Shown here: positions 1 through 9,200 of the stretch, piece by piece
How the letters are laid out: every line of letters starts with the position of its first letter
How positions within the stretch are numbered: the first letter of the stretch is position 1
Virus record (IMG/VR): IMGVR_UViG_3300037153_000557
Location: 1-55,007 of that record
DNA: 55,007 nucleotides
Source: a virus
Reading direction: 5' to 3' (one strand)
Notes under the pieces: generated by a model
What the model was told of the DNA's origin: nothing
Database searches by the model: none
Seen by the model: only the letters and a program-made list of their open reading frames with translations
Program-made: the position numbers and the translations under genes

Positions 1-77
1 ACTTGGCTCTCTTTTGGGAATATCAGGACCATGTAACGAAGCTACCAGTTGAAACACCACTATGGCGTGCTCCTGAT
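1..77. other. Non-matching left end of the contig
   Basis: These 77 bases lie directly left of the terminal-inverted-repeat element at 78, but the same element boundary at 54907 is preceded by the end of the decoration gene. The two left flanks differ completely. I infer that 1-77 comes from another copy of the element (host or other phage) or from an assembly branch, and is not part of the phage circle. No gene is recognisable in it. Confidence 0.6.
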
Positions 78-178
78 AGAGGTACCCCTAAGATCCTTGT
101 AAAAATGTGCATTAGTGTACCTTTGTTCTAAAAGTGCCAACTTTGCGGCCAAAAAGATGTCAATTTGTGAATGGAGAT
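78..178. repeat. 101-bp direct repeat shared with the right end of the window
   Basis: Bases 78-178 are identical to 54907-55007 with a constant offset of 54829. This shows that the contig is circular or circularly permuted across the inverted-repeat element. The repeat starts exactly at the element boundary, so it could also be explained by a multi-copy element at which assembly stopped. Confidence 0.9.
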
Positions 179-347
179 TGCGGCTAAAAGCGTTTAGTTG
201 CAGTGCATAAAGCGACTTTAGCAGAGATTTCATGCACACCATCAAGCACCAACATCTTGCTCGGAGACTTTTCAGGACGCCGCCAAGCTCGGCAATATAA
301 CAAATTGTTTTACTGCACAATTTCGCACGGATCTTAGGGGTACCTCT
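78..347. mobile_element. 270-bp MITE-like element with terminal inverted repeats
   Basis: The ends are perfect 19-bp inverted repeats (78-96 and 329-347, starting AGAGGTACCCC), and weaker complementarity continues to about 40 bp. There is no convincing ORF inside; a minus-strand ORF has no ribosome site. In the circle the element sits between the decoration gene stop (54905) and the capsid gene ribosome site. The flanks share AGG (up to CTAGG, 54902-54906 and 346-350), which reads as a short target-site duplication. Removing element plus one repeat leaves stop, AGGAGGG and the capsid ATG in a compact normal junction. The transposase family is not identified. Confidence 0.7.
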
Positions 348-362
348 AGGAGGGATTAGATT

Positions 363-1421
363 ATGGGATTTGGGACAAATACCTCATTTGATACTCTGGC
401 CTATGCCAGAAATACCACCGTAGCCAAGTTCGGTGAGGATCGTGCATTCGATGCTATCGAAGTCGCTTTTGAAGCGCACAATGAGCAAATGCAAGAGATG
501 ATGGCAGATCTTGCGGATACGACAACTGATCAGCTTCGAGCATTCGGCGGACCCGATAACATGACTATGGAAGAGTTGGACGAGTTCGGTACTCCAGATG
601 CTCAGAAAATCACGGCGGGTCAAAATGTTGGCTTCCCGTGTAAGTACTATGGCATCGGTCTCCAGTGGACTCGCCAGTACTTTCAAGGCGCTATGGCTTC
701 GGAGCTAGCAGCGCAGGCTACTGCAGCGATGGATGCTGATGTGAAGATGATCAAGCGGGATCTGGCAAGAGCTCTCTTCTACCCGACGAACTACAACTTT
801 GTGGATAGACTTGCTCCAAAGAAGCTCACGCTGCCCGTTAAGGCTCTTATCAATGCTGATAGCTCAGCTATACCGATTGCACCTGATGGCACAACCTTTA
901 ACGGTGCTAGCCATACTCACTACCTTGGTACATCCTCCTTTGCTAATACAGATCTCACGGCTGGTATCAGCACCGTCAATGAGCATTTCTTGAGTGGTTC
1001 AGTTACCATCATGATCAATATTGCCCAGGAAAGCACAGTGAGAGGCTTCACAGGCTTTACTGCTAGACTTCCTGTATCGGTCATCGGTGCTATTACTTCT
1101 CAGCAGACACGTGACAATCTTGACGTGTACAACGTGACAAATCGCTGTATCGGTGATTTTAACGGCGTGGAAGTATGGGTGAAGCCTTGGATACCAAGTG
1201 GTTATGTTCTGTTCTTGCATGGCGGCAATGGTGATAAGGTACTGGTAAGACGCAACCTTGAAGGTGACTCCGGTGACCTGCAGCTTCTGTTCGACTTGGA
1301 AGAGTATCCACTCCGGTCAAAAGCAATGGGTCGAAAGTTTGGCTTTGGTGTGTGGAATAGGTTAGCTGCCGCTGTCCTAGACACAGCTCACAGCTCGTAT
1401 AACCAACCTACTATCAACTGA
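363..1421 (+). CDS. Major capsid protein (HK97-fold type)
   Basis: The 352-residue protein begins MGFGTNTSFD and has the size and composition of siphovirus major capsid proteins. It has an alpha-helical acidic N-terminal region (about residues 20-60) and a beta-rich C-terminal half. Position supports the call: in the circle it follows portal, scaffold-like and decoration genes and precedes connector genes. The start has a near-perfect ribosome site (AGGAGGG, 348-354). There is no visible fused protease or long delta domain, which agrees with a separate scaffold gene. The family is inferred from order and size, not from a signature motif. Confidence 0.75.
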   Translation: MGFGTNTSFDTLAYARNTTVAKFGEDRAFDAIEVAFEAHNEQMQEMMADLADTTTDQLRAFGGPDNMTMEELDEFGTPDAQKITAGQNVGFPCKYYGIGLQWTRQYFQGAMASELAAQATAAMDADVKMIKRDLARALFYPTNYNFVDRLAPKKLTLPVKALINADSSAIPIAPDGTTFNGASHTHYLGTSSFANTDLTAGISTVNEHFLSGSVTIMINIAQESTVRGFTGFTARLPVSVIGAITSQQTRDNLDVYNVTNRCIGDFNGVEVWVKPWIPSGYVLFLHGGNGDKVLVRRNLEGDSGDLQLLFDLEEYPLRSKAMGRKFGFGVWNRLAAAVLDTAHSSYNQPTIN

Positions 1422-1433
1422 TGAGGTGAAATT

Positions 1434-1727
1434 ATGGCAGATCCTAAAGGACAGACACAACAACCTGAGGGCACTGATCAGAATGTCCCTCAACAGGCCC
1501 CACAAGGGCAAGAGCAGGTAAGCCTCACTCAAGCCATTCGAGAGGCTTTTAGCAGCATTGCACGTGAACAGAAGAATCCGGCGCTTGCCTTACAAGGGGA
1601 AATACCACAGCTTGATTATGCTCCTGAAGGGGGGCGCTATGTGGTACGTGGTCAGGTGGTAGATGCTGAAGGCAAGCCTTTGAAGGATTATAGAGCAACT
1701 GCTGATGGCGCAATTGTAAAGGCCTAA
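1434..1727 (+). CDS. Small hydrophilic structural-module protein, unknown
   Basis: 97 residues, lying 12 bp after the capsid gene with a GAGGTGAAATT-type ribosome site. The first 30 residues are low complexity, rich in Gln, Pro and Gly. Residues 30-97 look like a small folded domain ending in a VVDAEGKPLKDYR-type segment. The Gln/Pro-rich start resembles the N terminus of the scaffold-like protein at 53825, which may reflect composition only. It lies in the head-gene cluster, so a virion or assembly role is likely, but I do not recognise a family. Confidence 0.6.
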   Translation: MADPKGQTQQPEGTDQNVPQQAPQGQEQVSLTQAIREAFSSIAREQKNPALALQGEIPQLDYAPEGGRYVVRGQVVDAEGKPLKDYRATADGAIVKA

Positions 1728-1729
1728 CC

Positions 1730-2167
1730 ATGAACAGGACCGACGCTACAAACTTGCTCACACAGCAGTATAGAGAGCTTGCAGCTGACGCCGAGTTCAC
1801 ATCTCAGAATACAACAGATGCATATAATGCAGCTATTGACATGAGTTTGCGTCAACTCGGCTATCAGGAGAGTGACCTTGCGACGGCAGATGTCGATCAA
1901 CCGAACGTGCTCAAATACATCGCTCTCTTGAATTACTACACACTGAAACGCTTCTCAACGCTGTATTCGATCAAGTTTGATGTGGAAGCTGGTCAAAAGG
2001 CAATAATGGCAAGCTTGTCACAATCGTTCAAAATGATCACGGTCTTGCTAGAACAAGCTGCTCAGGAACTAACTCAGTATGGCATCTTCGTAGGCAGTGC
2101 GCAAGGCTTCCAAATGGGGCGTATGACTCTAGACTATCTTGAGCCTAGCACGCTATCGGAGTTCTAG
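1730..2167 (+). CDS. Head-tail connector protein (gp6-like adaptor candidate)
   Basis: 145 residues, predicted mostly helical, starting 2 bp after the previous stop. It is the first gene of a run of four ~120-170-residue proteins between capsid and tail tube, where siphoviruses encode adaptor, stopper, neck and tail-terminator proteins. The N-terminal helices (AATNLLTQQYRELA-like) and length fit DNA-packaging adaptor proteins of the HK97 gp6 type. The assignment rests on gene order and helical character only. Confidence 0.55.
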   Translation: MNRTDATNLLTQQYRELAADAEFTSQNTTDAYNAAIDMSLRQLGYQESDLATADVDQPNVLKYIALLNYYTLKRFSTLYSIKFDVEAGQKAIMASLSQSFKMITVLLEQAAQELTQYGIFVGSAQGFQMGRMTLDYLEPSTLSEF

Positions 2168-2169
2168 TC

Positions 2170-2520
2170 ATGCCATTTATTAGCACTTCCACGCTTACTA
2201 AGCTGGCAACCATCGCTAGCAAAGCTCTGATAGATGATTGCACGATTGAGCGTAATTCTGTACAAAATGGGCAAGTCACCCCAGCACCTATTGAGACGGT
2301 GAAATGCTTAGTCAAGCCGCTCAACTGGCAAAATTCGACTATTGAGGACTACTCAGCTAACAATATTATGCTTTGGCGCGTGTCTTTTCCGCTCAACACC
2401 AACCCGCAAGAGGGGGATGTGCTCACGATCAACGGGCAAAAAATGACCGTGCAAAAGGTGTACACACCTGAGTCGTACTCGGTTTTTGATCAAGTTGACG
2501 CAAGTGGGGTGAAATCGTGA
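2170..2520 (+). CDS. Head closure / stopper protein
   Basis: 116 residues, beta-rich in its second half (LWRVSFPLNTNPQEGDVLTI, then a MTVQKVY segment). This is the usual pattern of SPP1 gp16-like head-completion (stopper) proteins, where a small beta-barrel describes a value-entry loop. It follows the adaptor candidate and overlaps the next gene by 4 bp, indicating translational coupling. The role is inferred from fold pattern and position. Confidence 0.55.
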   Translation: MPFISTSTLTKLATIASKALIDDCTIERNSVQNGQVTPAPIETVKCLVKPLNWQNSTIEDYSANNIMLWRVSFPLNTNPQEGDVLTINGQKMTVQKVYTPESYSVFDQVDASGVKS

Positions 2521-2996
2521 TTTTGAGCAGTAATTCGGCAGGGCTGGATGCACTGATAGCCAAGGCTAAGCAAGCGCAATCTGAGTTGCCGCGTGCAACT
2601 AGGGATGCTGCTCAGCGCATAGGTGACACGGTTGCAAAGCAACTCTCTGATGTCGCTCCGAAAGGCAAGAATGGAGGTCCACCACCACCCGGTGACGCTC
2701 AGGGAAAGCTTTCGAACTCGTTCTCTGCTAAAGCTGAGCAAAGAGATGTAGGGGCTCGCATGACGCTCTCAACGAGCCAACCACTCAAGCTCAAAATCAT
2801 CACAGGAGGGCGTAAAGTTGTGGTACCGACCACGAAAAAGGCTTTGTTCTGGCCCGGATTATCTCACCCAGTCAAGCGTTCGAATGCTGTGAAGGCAAAC
2901 GACTTTGTTTCACCGGTCATGAGCCGTAGGAATGATGTGGTGAAAGCTGAGATGCAAAAAGCTATTCAAGAGCTGAAAGGTATTCTAGGTAGGTAA
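2517..2996 (+). CDS. HK97 gp10-like head-tail / neck protein
   Basis: 159 residues overlapping the previous gene by 4 bp (GTGA). The sequence LDALIAKAKQAQSELPRATRDAAQ followed by VAPKGKNGGPPPPG and a basic beta region matches the general layout of HK97 gp10 / neck-one proteins: helical N terminus, a Pro/Gly-rich loop, then beta strands with Val-Val-Pro. In these phages the protein seats at the head-tail joint. I see the pattern and gene order, not a diagnostic catalytic motif. Confidence 0.6.
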   Translation: MILSSNSAGLDALIAKAKQAQSELPRATRDAAQRIGDTVAKQLSDVAPKGKNGGPPPPGDAQGKLSNSFSAKAEQRDVGARMTLSTSQPLKLKIITGGRKVVVPTTKKALFWPGLSHPVKRSNAVKANDFVSPVMSRRNDVVKAEMQKAIQELKGILGR

Positions 2997-3521
2997 ATGC
3001 CTTTAAGAGAGATCAATAATCCTAATCCTGATATTGCCATCATGACTCTTCTCAAGAGCATTTTGCCTACGGGTACACAGCTAGCCGCAACTAGCCAATC
3101 AGGGACAGGCGATGAGCTCATCTTTGTCCAAGAAAAGTACAAAATGTCGCTCGTTTTGAGGCAAGATGAGTCTACATCAGCAGTAAACATTTCGGCAAGT
3201 ACACCACAAGAGTATGCACTTGAAGCACAAAGGTCATACTCAGGATTGCTAACAATAGATGTATCTTACTATACCAAATGGACAGGGAATAATGAGGATA
3301 TAGAGACGCAATGGGCAGATATCAGTGCTGATTTGGAGCGTATGAAAGCGAATATTGAGGAACAAGACGCAACTGAGTATCAAGGTACAAATCATACGAT
3401 TAGTTTAGAAAAGATTGCTCTGAGTCCCTATAACGAACAATTTGACGACTCTGTACCAGGAATTACGCCTATCAAGCGTGTGATGACTGTCACCTATAAC
3501 ATTCTTCCATATGGCATTTAG
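2997..3521 (+). CDS. Tail terminator-like protein
   Basis: 174 residues, starting at the base after the previous stop. It sits fourth after the capsid and before the tail tube, the standard place for the tail terminator that caps the growing tube and sets the interface with the neck. The protein has an early helix containing IMTLLKSILP followed by beta segments with EYALEAQRSYSG, the usual helix-then-sheet layout of that family. The call rests mainly on order and size. Confidence 0.5.
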   Translation: MPLREINNPNPDIAIMTLLKSILPTGTQLAATSQSGTGDELIFVQEKYKMSLVLRQDESTSAVNISASTPQEYALEAQRSYSGLLTIDVSYYTKWTGNNEDIETQWADISADLERMKANIEEQDATEYQGTNHTISLEKIALSPYNEQFDDSVPGITPIKRVMTVTYNILPYGI

Positions 3522-3530
3522 GAGGTGAAC

Positions 3531-4010
3531 ATGCCAGATATACCAGAAGGCTTAGTACCAGCTCGCTACAAAGGGCATGGCGGCATAAGCCTACAGCCAG
3601 GCGCGAAATACTACAACATTGATGGGTCCCGCCGCAAGGATACAGAGAACAAAAGTGCTCTCTCACTCGAACCTGGTGATGAGATGCTCTGGCGGGATGA
3701 GGATGTGTACGGGAAAACCTTGCTCCATGATCCGAATGGCAACAAACCATCCAAATATCTTGGCCTTGGGAAGGTTGTTCTCCCTGAGCATGCCGATCTC
3801 ACCGACCAGGAGCGCTATGACTTGGGATACGAACATCACATGCCTAGACGCGACTTGGAAGCTATAGTACCTCTTGAGGAATTTCTGAAGCAAAGAGAAA
3901 AGGCTACCAAGAAGCCAAAGAAGTCCAGGGAAGTCTCGCAAACAATCACCATAGAGCAGCCTCTTGACGCTCCTGTTGAGGATGGACAGGAAGAAAGTGA
4001 GCAAGGCTAA
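3531..4010 (+). CDS. Unknown virion-module protein
   Basis: 159 residues from the ATG at 3531, chosen because AGGAGGTG lies 3-10 bases upstream; an in-frame GTG at 3525 is inside that ribosome site. The N-terminal half is rich in Gly, Tyr and charged residues (GGISLQPGAKYYNIDG). The C-terminal third is a Lys/Glu-rich, probably disordered tail (KKPKKSRE). The stop overlaps the tail-tube start by one base. Position between terminator and tube genes suggests a tail or neck accessory protein; no family is recognised. Confidence 0.55.
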   Translation: MPDIPEGLVPARYKGHGGISLQPGAKYYNIDGSRRKDTENKSALSLEPGDEMLWRDEDVYGKTLLHDPNGNKPSKYLGLGKVVLPEHADLTDQERYDLGYEHHMPRRDLEAIVPLEEFLKQREKATKKPKKSREVSQTITIEQPLDAPVEDGQEESEQG

Positions 4011-5275
4011 TGGCAATACTCACGCCTTTTAGGGGTTCAAATTTTTACATAGGCTTTGCTGAGCAGAGTGACCCTAACACGCCTCAAGCACCTACTGTCT
4101 TTCCACGATGGAGAAATAGTACCAAGGTTGAGATTAATCCCACCTTCTCTGAAGAGGAAGAAGGAGACGGCTCAAGACGTACTACCCTGCTCCTCAAAAA
4201 CGGGCAAGAGGTGAAAATCACACTTGTCAGCTCTCTACGCCCAAATGAGAGAGGCTATTTTGAGAAGTGGGCACATGGGGCAAGTGCCGATACCTACACA
4301 GCGCCTGCCGTGGCTACAACGCTTGCAGGTGCCACGCTTGCAAATGCCACCTCGATCACTGTTCATTCTAATACTGGACTGACAAGCTCGGGGACAATCG
4401 CTCTTGTTCTAGAGCCGGGAACGGCGACTGAAGAGATAGCAATCTTCTCCGTACCTGCTACCGGATCAAGCGATCCGTACACTCTCACAGTGGATAGTAG
4501 TTACAATGGAGGCCATCTCAAGCTTGCTCATGCAAACAGTGGTGTGGTGAAATCCAAAGCCTCTCATGTACTCACAGACCAGAGCGATGGGCCATATATC
4601 ACGGTTGAGGCTGGCTGGGGAATTCTCTACAGTGGTGGTGGAACGGCTATCAGGATCAAAGCGTGCAAAATCGATAAGTTCACTACAGCATGCGAAAAAG
4701 GCAAGATGCTCATGGATACTATCGAGATGACAGGTATCGTGAGCACGGTCCAAGGTTCGGCTGCTACTGTCACACTCGATCAGCATGCTCCATTCATCTT
4801 CTATGAGGGTGCGTACACCATTGATGGCAACTCGACTGCTCAGGCTCTGCGCAAATTCAGCATAGAGCGAACCAACAACCTTGACGCGGATACTCAGGGT
4901 GAAGGCCTCAATCCTACCTGCTTGATCTTTGGGAAATTGGATGTAAAGGTCAAGGCCACGCTCATTCTCACTGCATTTTCACCGATCTACCAGACCTTTT
5001 ACGGAAGCAAGACAGGCACTACTGACTCAACGCAAGTTGGCTTAGGGAGCTTTAATGCTTTATTCACGCAACCGGACACGCTCAACACGCTTGCTTACAA
5101 CATTCTCACGCTTGGCTATACCAATACCCCTTGGCCAGAACCGAAAGAGGACGGCAAGCACTGGGATCTCGATATTGAGGGCACAAGCGTGGTAACACCG
5201 CTTAGTGGGAGTGGGCCAAATAACGCGTATAAGCTGCAAACAACCCTTACCAACACACAGTACGGAGCTTACTAA
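4010..5275 (+). CDS. Major tail protein (tail tube)
   Basis: 421 residues, about twice the size of a minimal tube protein. It lies immediately upstream of the frameshifting tail chaperones, the most conserved neighbour relationship of the tube gene. The protein is Thr/Ser/Ala-rich with repeated beta patterns. Residues about 100-190 (TLAGATLANATSITVHSNTGL onward) look like an inserted Ig-like or glycine-serine domain, which would explain the extra length. The N terminus LTPFRGSNFYIGFAEQ is typical of tube proteins. Structural role in the tail shaft. Confidence 0.7.
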   Translation: MAILTPFRGSNFYIGFAEQSDPNTPQAPTVFPRWRNSTKVEINPTFSEEEEGDGSRRTTLLLKNGQEVKITLVSSLRPNERGYFEKWAHGASADTYTAPAVATTLAGATLANATSITVHSNTGLTSSGTIALVLEPGTATEEIAIFSVPATGSSDPYTLTVDSSYNGGHLKLAHANSGVVKSKASHVLTDQSDGPYITVEAGWGILYSGGGTAIRIKACKIDKFTTACEKGKMLMDTIEMTGIVSTVQGSAATVTLDQHAPFIFYEGAYTIDGNSTAQALRKFSIERTNNLDADTQGEGLNPTCLIFGKLDVKVKATLILTAFSPIYQTFYGSKTGTTDSTQVGLGSFNALFTQPDTLNTLAYNILTLGYTNTPWPEPKEDGKHWDLDIEGTSVVTPLSGSGPNNAYKLQTTLTNTQYGAY

Positions 5276-5277
5276 CT

Positions 5278-5727
5278 ATGGACAACGCAACAATTGAAGC
5301 AACACTTGAGCAGATGAAACAGGCTCCACGTGTGCAAGCAGTAAACATGGATGAGGTCAATCGAGAAACTATTCATGTAAAACTGCACATCTACAAGGAT
5401 ATCCCTCTTGTAGATGATGATGGTAATCCCTTTTGTGATGAGCAGGGAAACCAATATATGGGGCGTGAAGTTGTCGGCACTCGAACAGCCAAGATCAAGA
5501 ATATTGTGCCTGTAGATGCTTACCACGAGGCTATAGAGGTCTCGAAAGGCTTTGTACAAGGACAAATGCCTAACGAAGAGCAGTTAGACCAGATGGCAGA
5601 AATGGTACTCAAATGCTGGCAGATATCAGAGCCATTCATGACCAAGAAAGCACTGAGGGAAGGTGTGAATGGTGATCGGATCATGGCCTTATTCACGCGT
5701 TTTTTCAATCAGGAGAGCCCCCTCTAG
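5278..5727 (+). CDS. Tail assembly chaperone, short form (gpG-like)
   Basis: 149 residues between tail-tube and tape-measure genes, the canonical place for tail assembly chaperones that coat the tape measure before tube polymerisation. It is acidic and largely helical. Its 3' end carries the slippery heptamer TTTTTTC at 5700-5706 in the correct phase (T TTT TTC). Terminating normally, the protein ends at TAG 5725-5727; a fraction of ribosomes should shift to make the longer form. Confidence 0.8.
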   Translation: MDNATIEATLEQMKQAPRVQAVNMDEVNRETIHVKLHIYKDIPLVDDDGNPFCDEQGNQYMGREVVGTRTAKIKNIVPVDAYHEAIEVSKGFVQGQMPNEEQLDQMAEMVLKCWQISEPFMTKKALREGVNGDRIMALFTRFFNQESPL

Positions 5728-6218
5728 AGCTGCAATCCCTCTCAAGAAGGGAATACAACGCGAAACGATCAGGGGAAAGCTCTCCTATCTCTGATGATAT
5801 CCCTGTCAATCCTGATTGCGATTGGGATGCTGAAGCCATCCAGAATGCACTAGACCAAGCACGCGAATGTGAGGAGGAAGGTGACTACGATACAGCCAAT
5901 CTCTTGAGAGCACAGGCGCAATCTGCTAAAGCTAGGTTGGATGGCACTGAGAAGGCTAACACAGCCCTTGAGCCATATGACCCAATGCGGACAAAGGCTC
6001 GATTGCTTTACCACTATCCCGGCCTCACGTGGCACGCACTCGAGGAGATGGACTATCGAGAATACTTTGGCTATATCCGAGAATTGACTTTTATCTTGCA
6101 AGAGAAAGCACCCAAGGAAGAGAAGCCAAAACAGCAGTCGCAAGGCGAGATACAGGCAATGCTCAACCAATTCCCGCAACCCGAACAATACACAGGTGAA
6201 ACAATACAGTTGATTTGA
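5278..6218 (+). CDS. Tail assembly chaperone, -1 frameshift form (gpGT-like)
   Basis: After a -1 shift at TTTTTTC (5700-5706) the reading frame stays open to TGA at 6216-6218, giving a fusion of about 313 residues. I read the downstream frame codon by codon from the slip site (CAA TCA GGA GAG CCC CCT) through the TTG at 5904, which an ordinary gene finder would take as a start. No ribosome site exists for a separate downstream gene. The T part ends in a Gln/Pro-rich tail. Frameshifted G/GT pairs are standard in lambda-like and many other siphophages. Confidence 0.85.
5700..5706 (+). promoter_or_regulatory. Programmed -1 ribosomal frameshift site
   Basis: TTTTTTC fits the X XXY YYZ slippery consensus, with zero-frame codons TTT TTC. 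It lies 18 bases before the zero-frame stop codon and at the only point where the -1 frame is open through to 6218. No strong downstream hairpin is obvious by eye. Confidence 0.85.
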
Positions 6219-6225
6219 GGCATAA

Positions 6226-9200
6226 ATGGCAGATAGCACCGTTTGGCAACTTGATATTCAACCAGGCAACTCACAAGCTACACTTGACGCCTTTGTGAAC
6301 AGCCTAAGCGTGGTCAAAGAGCAAATTGCTCAAGTTGGTGCCGCCGGTGAGAACTTTGACAAACTCCAAAGCTTCCAAGTCAAAGCTGCCGAAGCTGCTA
6401 AGAAGCTAGAAGTTGCACAAGCTCAAGCGGCTCTTGCCATGAAGAAAGCCCAAGATGCTGCATCAGGTGGCACGGCTTCAGCAGAACAAATAGCTCTTGC
6501 ACAGGCAAAGGCTGGTCTTGCTGCTCAGAAGGTGGAAACAGCACAAAATAACCTAAGTGTGGCTATGGGGAAGGTCCAAGCGGAGGGTGCTCGGCTAGCA
6601 ACAGCCATGCAAGAGGATGCTGAAGCGGCTCTGAACACGAGCACAGCTATGGATACTATCCGTAGTGCTGCTAGTGCCGTGCAAGAAGGTTTGAGCAGTG
6701 CTATCACGTGGATGGGTGACTTTGCCTCACAAGCCATGTCCTCAGCAAGTGAGTTCATCTCGAGCTTCCAAGGCGTTGATGAGGAGATGACCGTGGTCGA
6801 GGATAAGGCACAAGAGTCCTCTGGTGGGTTTCTCTCTAGCTTCAAGGGTGCCATTGGTGGAGTCATGCATTCTTTTGGCGAGTTCGGACTTGCCATGAAT
6901 GGTGTCCAGATGGGCATTCAGATGGTTGGGCAGGCTGTGGATGCGGTGATTGGTCCGGCAATGCAGTATCAAGAGATCTTGCATCAAACGGATGAGGTGC
7001 TCAAATCTACTGGTGATGCGAGTGGGATGACTGCCAAGTCTCTTCAGGACCTTGCAACCTCGCTTGGACAAACGACCTATTTTTCCCGTGACACGGTTCA
7101 GCAAGGGGAAAACCTGCTCCTCACCTTTACCGACATAGGAAAAGACGTCTTCCCCCAAGCCACAAAGACTATGCTTGACATGAGTAAAGCCATGGGGCAA
7201 GACATCAAGTCAAGCGCTATCCAGCTTGGTAAAGCCCTGAATGATCCCGCGCAGGGTCTGACAGCTCTCACCAGAGTAGGCGTGACGTTCACCGAGCAGC
7301 AAAAGAATATGATCAAGCAGATGGTGGCCGCTGGTAACACGGCGGGTGCTCAAAAGATCATGCTAGCTGAATTGCAGCGCGAGTTTGGAGGGAGTGCCGA
7401 TGCGACACAGACGCTGGCTGGTAAATGGCAAATCTTGCAGAACCGCTTTAATGACTTCAGAGAAAACATCGTCATGGCCGTTATGCCTGCTCTGACTGAA
7501 CTCGTTGGGTGGGTAACTGATCATGTCATGCCTGTCCTGGACGGTTTTGCAGCCTTTATTCAGAATGATGTCAACCCTGTTATAGGGGCCTTTGGTGGCT
7601 TTGTCCAAAATAAGATCTTCCCCGTGTTGCAAACATGGGCAGGCTATGTCAATGGAGCCGTTCTCGGAGCCTTCAACGTACTCAAGACCTTCTTTGAGAC
7701 GCATATCATGCCCAAACTCAGCGAATTTTGGGGATTTATTCAGAACAAGATCCTTCCAGTTCTCGAACGATGGGGAGCGGCTATCCAAACGCACGTTCTC
7801 AACAAATTTGCTGAAGTTCGGTCATTCATCGATACGCACATCATGCCTAGGTTGCAAGGTTTTTGGGCATACCTACAAAATAACATTCTCCCCATTCTAG
7901 AGGCTTGGGGACATAACATCCAGGTATGGGTGATAGACAAGCTCCATGACTTAAAAGCCTTTATTGAGAACCACATTGCGCCTACGCTCCAAGCATGGGG
8001 TCACAATATCCAAGTTTATGTTCTAGACAAACTCAGCGATCTCAAGCGTTTTCTTGAAAATAATGTTATACCTGTTTTGCAGTCCTGGGGCCATAACATT
8101 CAAATATGGGTATTGGACAAATTCAACGATCTGAAAACCTTTATTGAACAGCATGTGATGCCTAAATTGCAGGGTTTTTGGAACTATATCCAGACGCAAA
8201 TCGTTCCGGTGCTTCAGAAGTGGGGAAACAATATCAAGTTATGGGTACTGGACAAGCTTGACGAGCTAAAAACTTTTATCGAGACAAAAGTCCAGCCGAA
8301 GCTACAAGAGTTCTGGAATTACATTCAAACATACATAATCCCTGTTCTGGTGACATGGGGGAACAATATTAAAACGTGGGTGATAGACAAACTTGAAGCA
8401 CTAAAGTCCTATATTGAGACAGTCATTATTCCTAAATTAGAGAATTTTAAGGCCTATATTGAAATGCAGCTAGCAAATGCATTTAGCAATTGGGGAGATA
8501 AGATAAAAGGTGTACAAACAAATTTAGATAATTTCAAGACGTTTATTGAAACAAAAGTGATGCCTCCCCTGATGATCATTTGGAGCTTTATTCAAACCTA
8601 TGTCCTTTCTGTTTTCCAGTCTCTGGGCGAGCTCCTCTCCAATCATGTCAGTCCCGATATGGGGAAGCTTGGGGACAGTATTAATAAGGTTATTGGGGCT
8701 TTAGGTCATCTTTGGAACGTTGTTGCACCGGTAATTATGCCTCTTTTAGGAGGTCTTGCCTTTCTTATCTATGGACCACTCGTTTCTGGATTTGGCAAAT
8801 TAAAAGATGTTATTCATGAATTAGGCCCATTTCTTGACACGCTCGCAGAAGGTATATCGCGCATTGCGGACGATTGGTCCGTATGGATCAACGATATAGC
8901 AAATGCAATCGATTGGATCAAGAGGTTTGGCGCTGAGATTAACAAACTCCCAAGCCAAGCGGTCAGCTTTGTGGCTTCTCACTTGCCAAGTTTTGATACT
9001 GGCGTCGAGAACTTCGGTGGTGGTCTGGCCTATGTCCATGCAAAAGAGATGTTGGTCAATCTTCCCAAAGGTGTCTCGGTGTGGAACCCTGCAAAGACCG
9101 CACAATTCATGCAAACCGTCAAACTTCCGCCTCCTGTACCAGGTAATACCGCCATCTCTTCACAGACTACGTCACAACCCAATTCCGCAACCAATGACCA

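Noticed and set aside
60-320. 86-residue minus-strand ORF inside the inverted-repeat element
   Set aside because: No ribosome site, overlaps the element boundary, and composition is unlike the phage genes; the element is better explained as non-coding.
5904-6218. Separate gene starting at TTG 5904
   Set aside because: No ribosome site; the frame is open upstream to the slippery site, so it is the frameshift extension of the tail chaperone.
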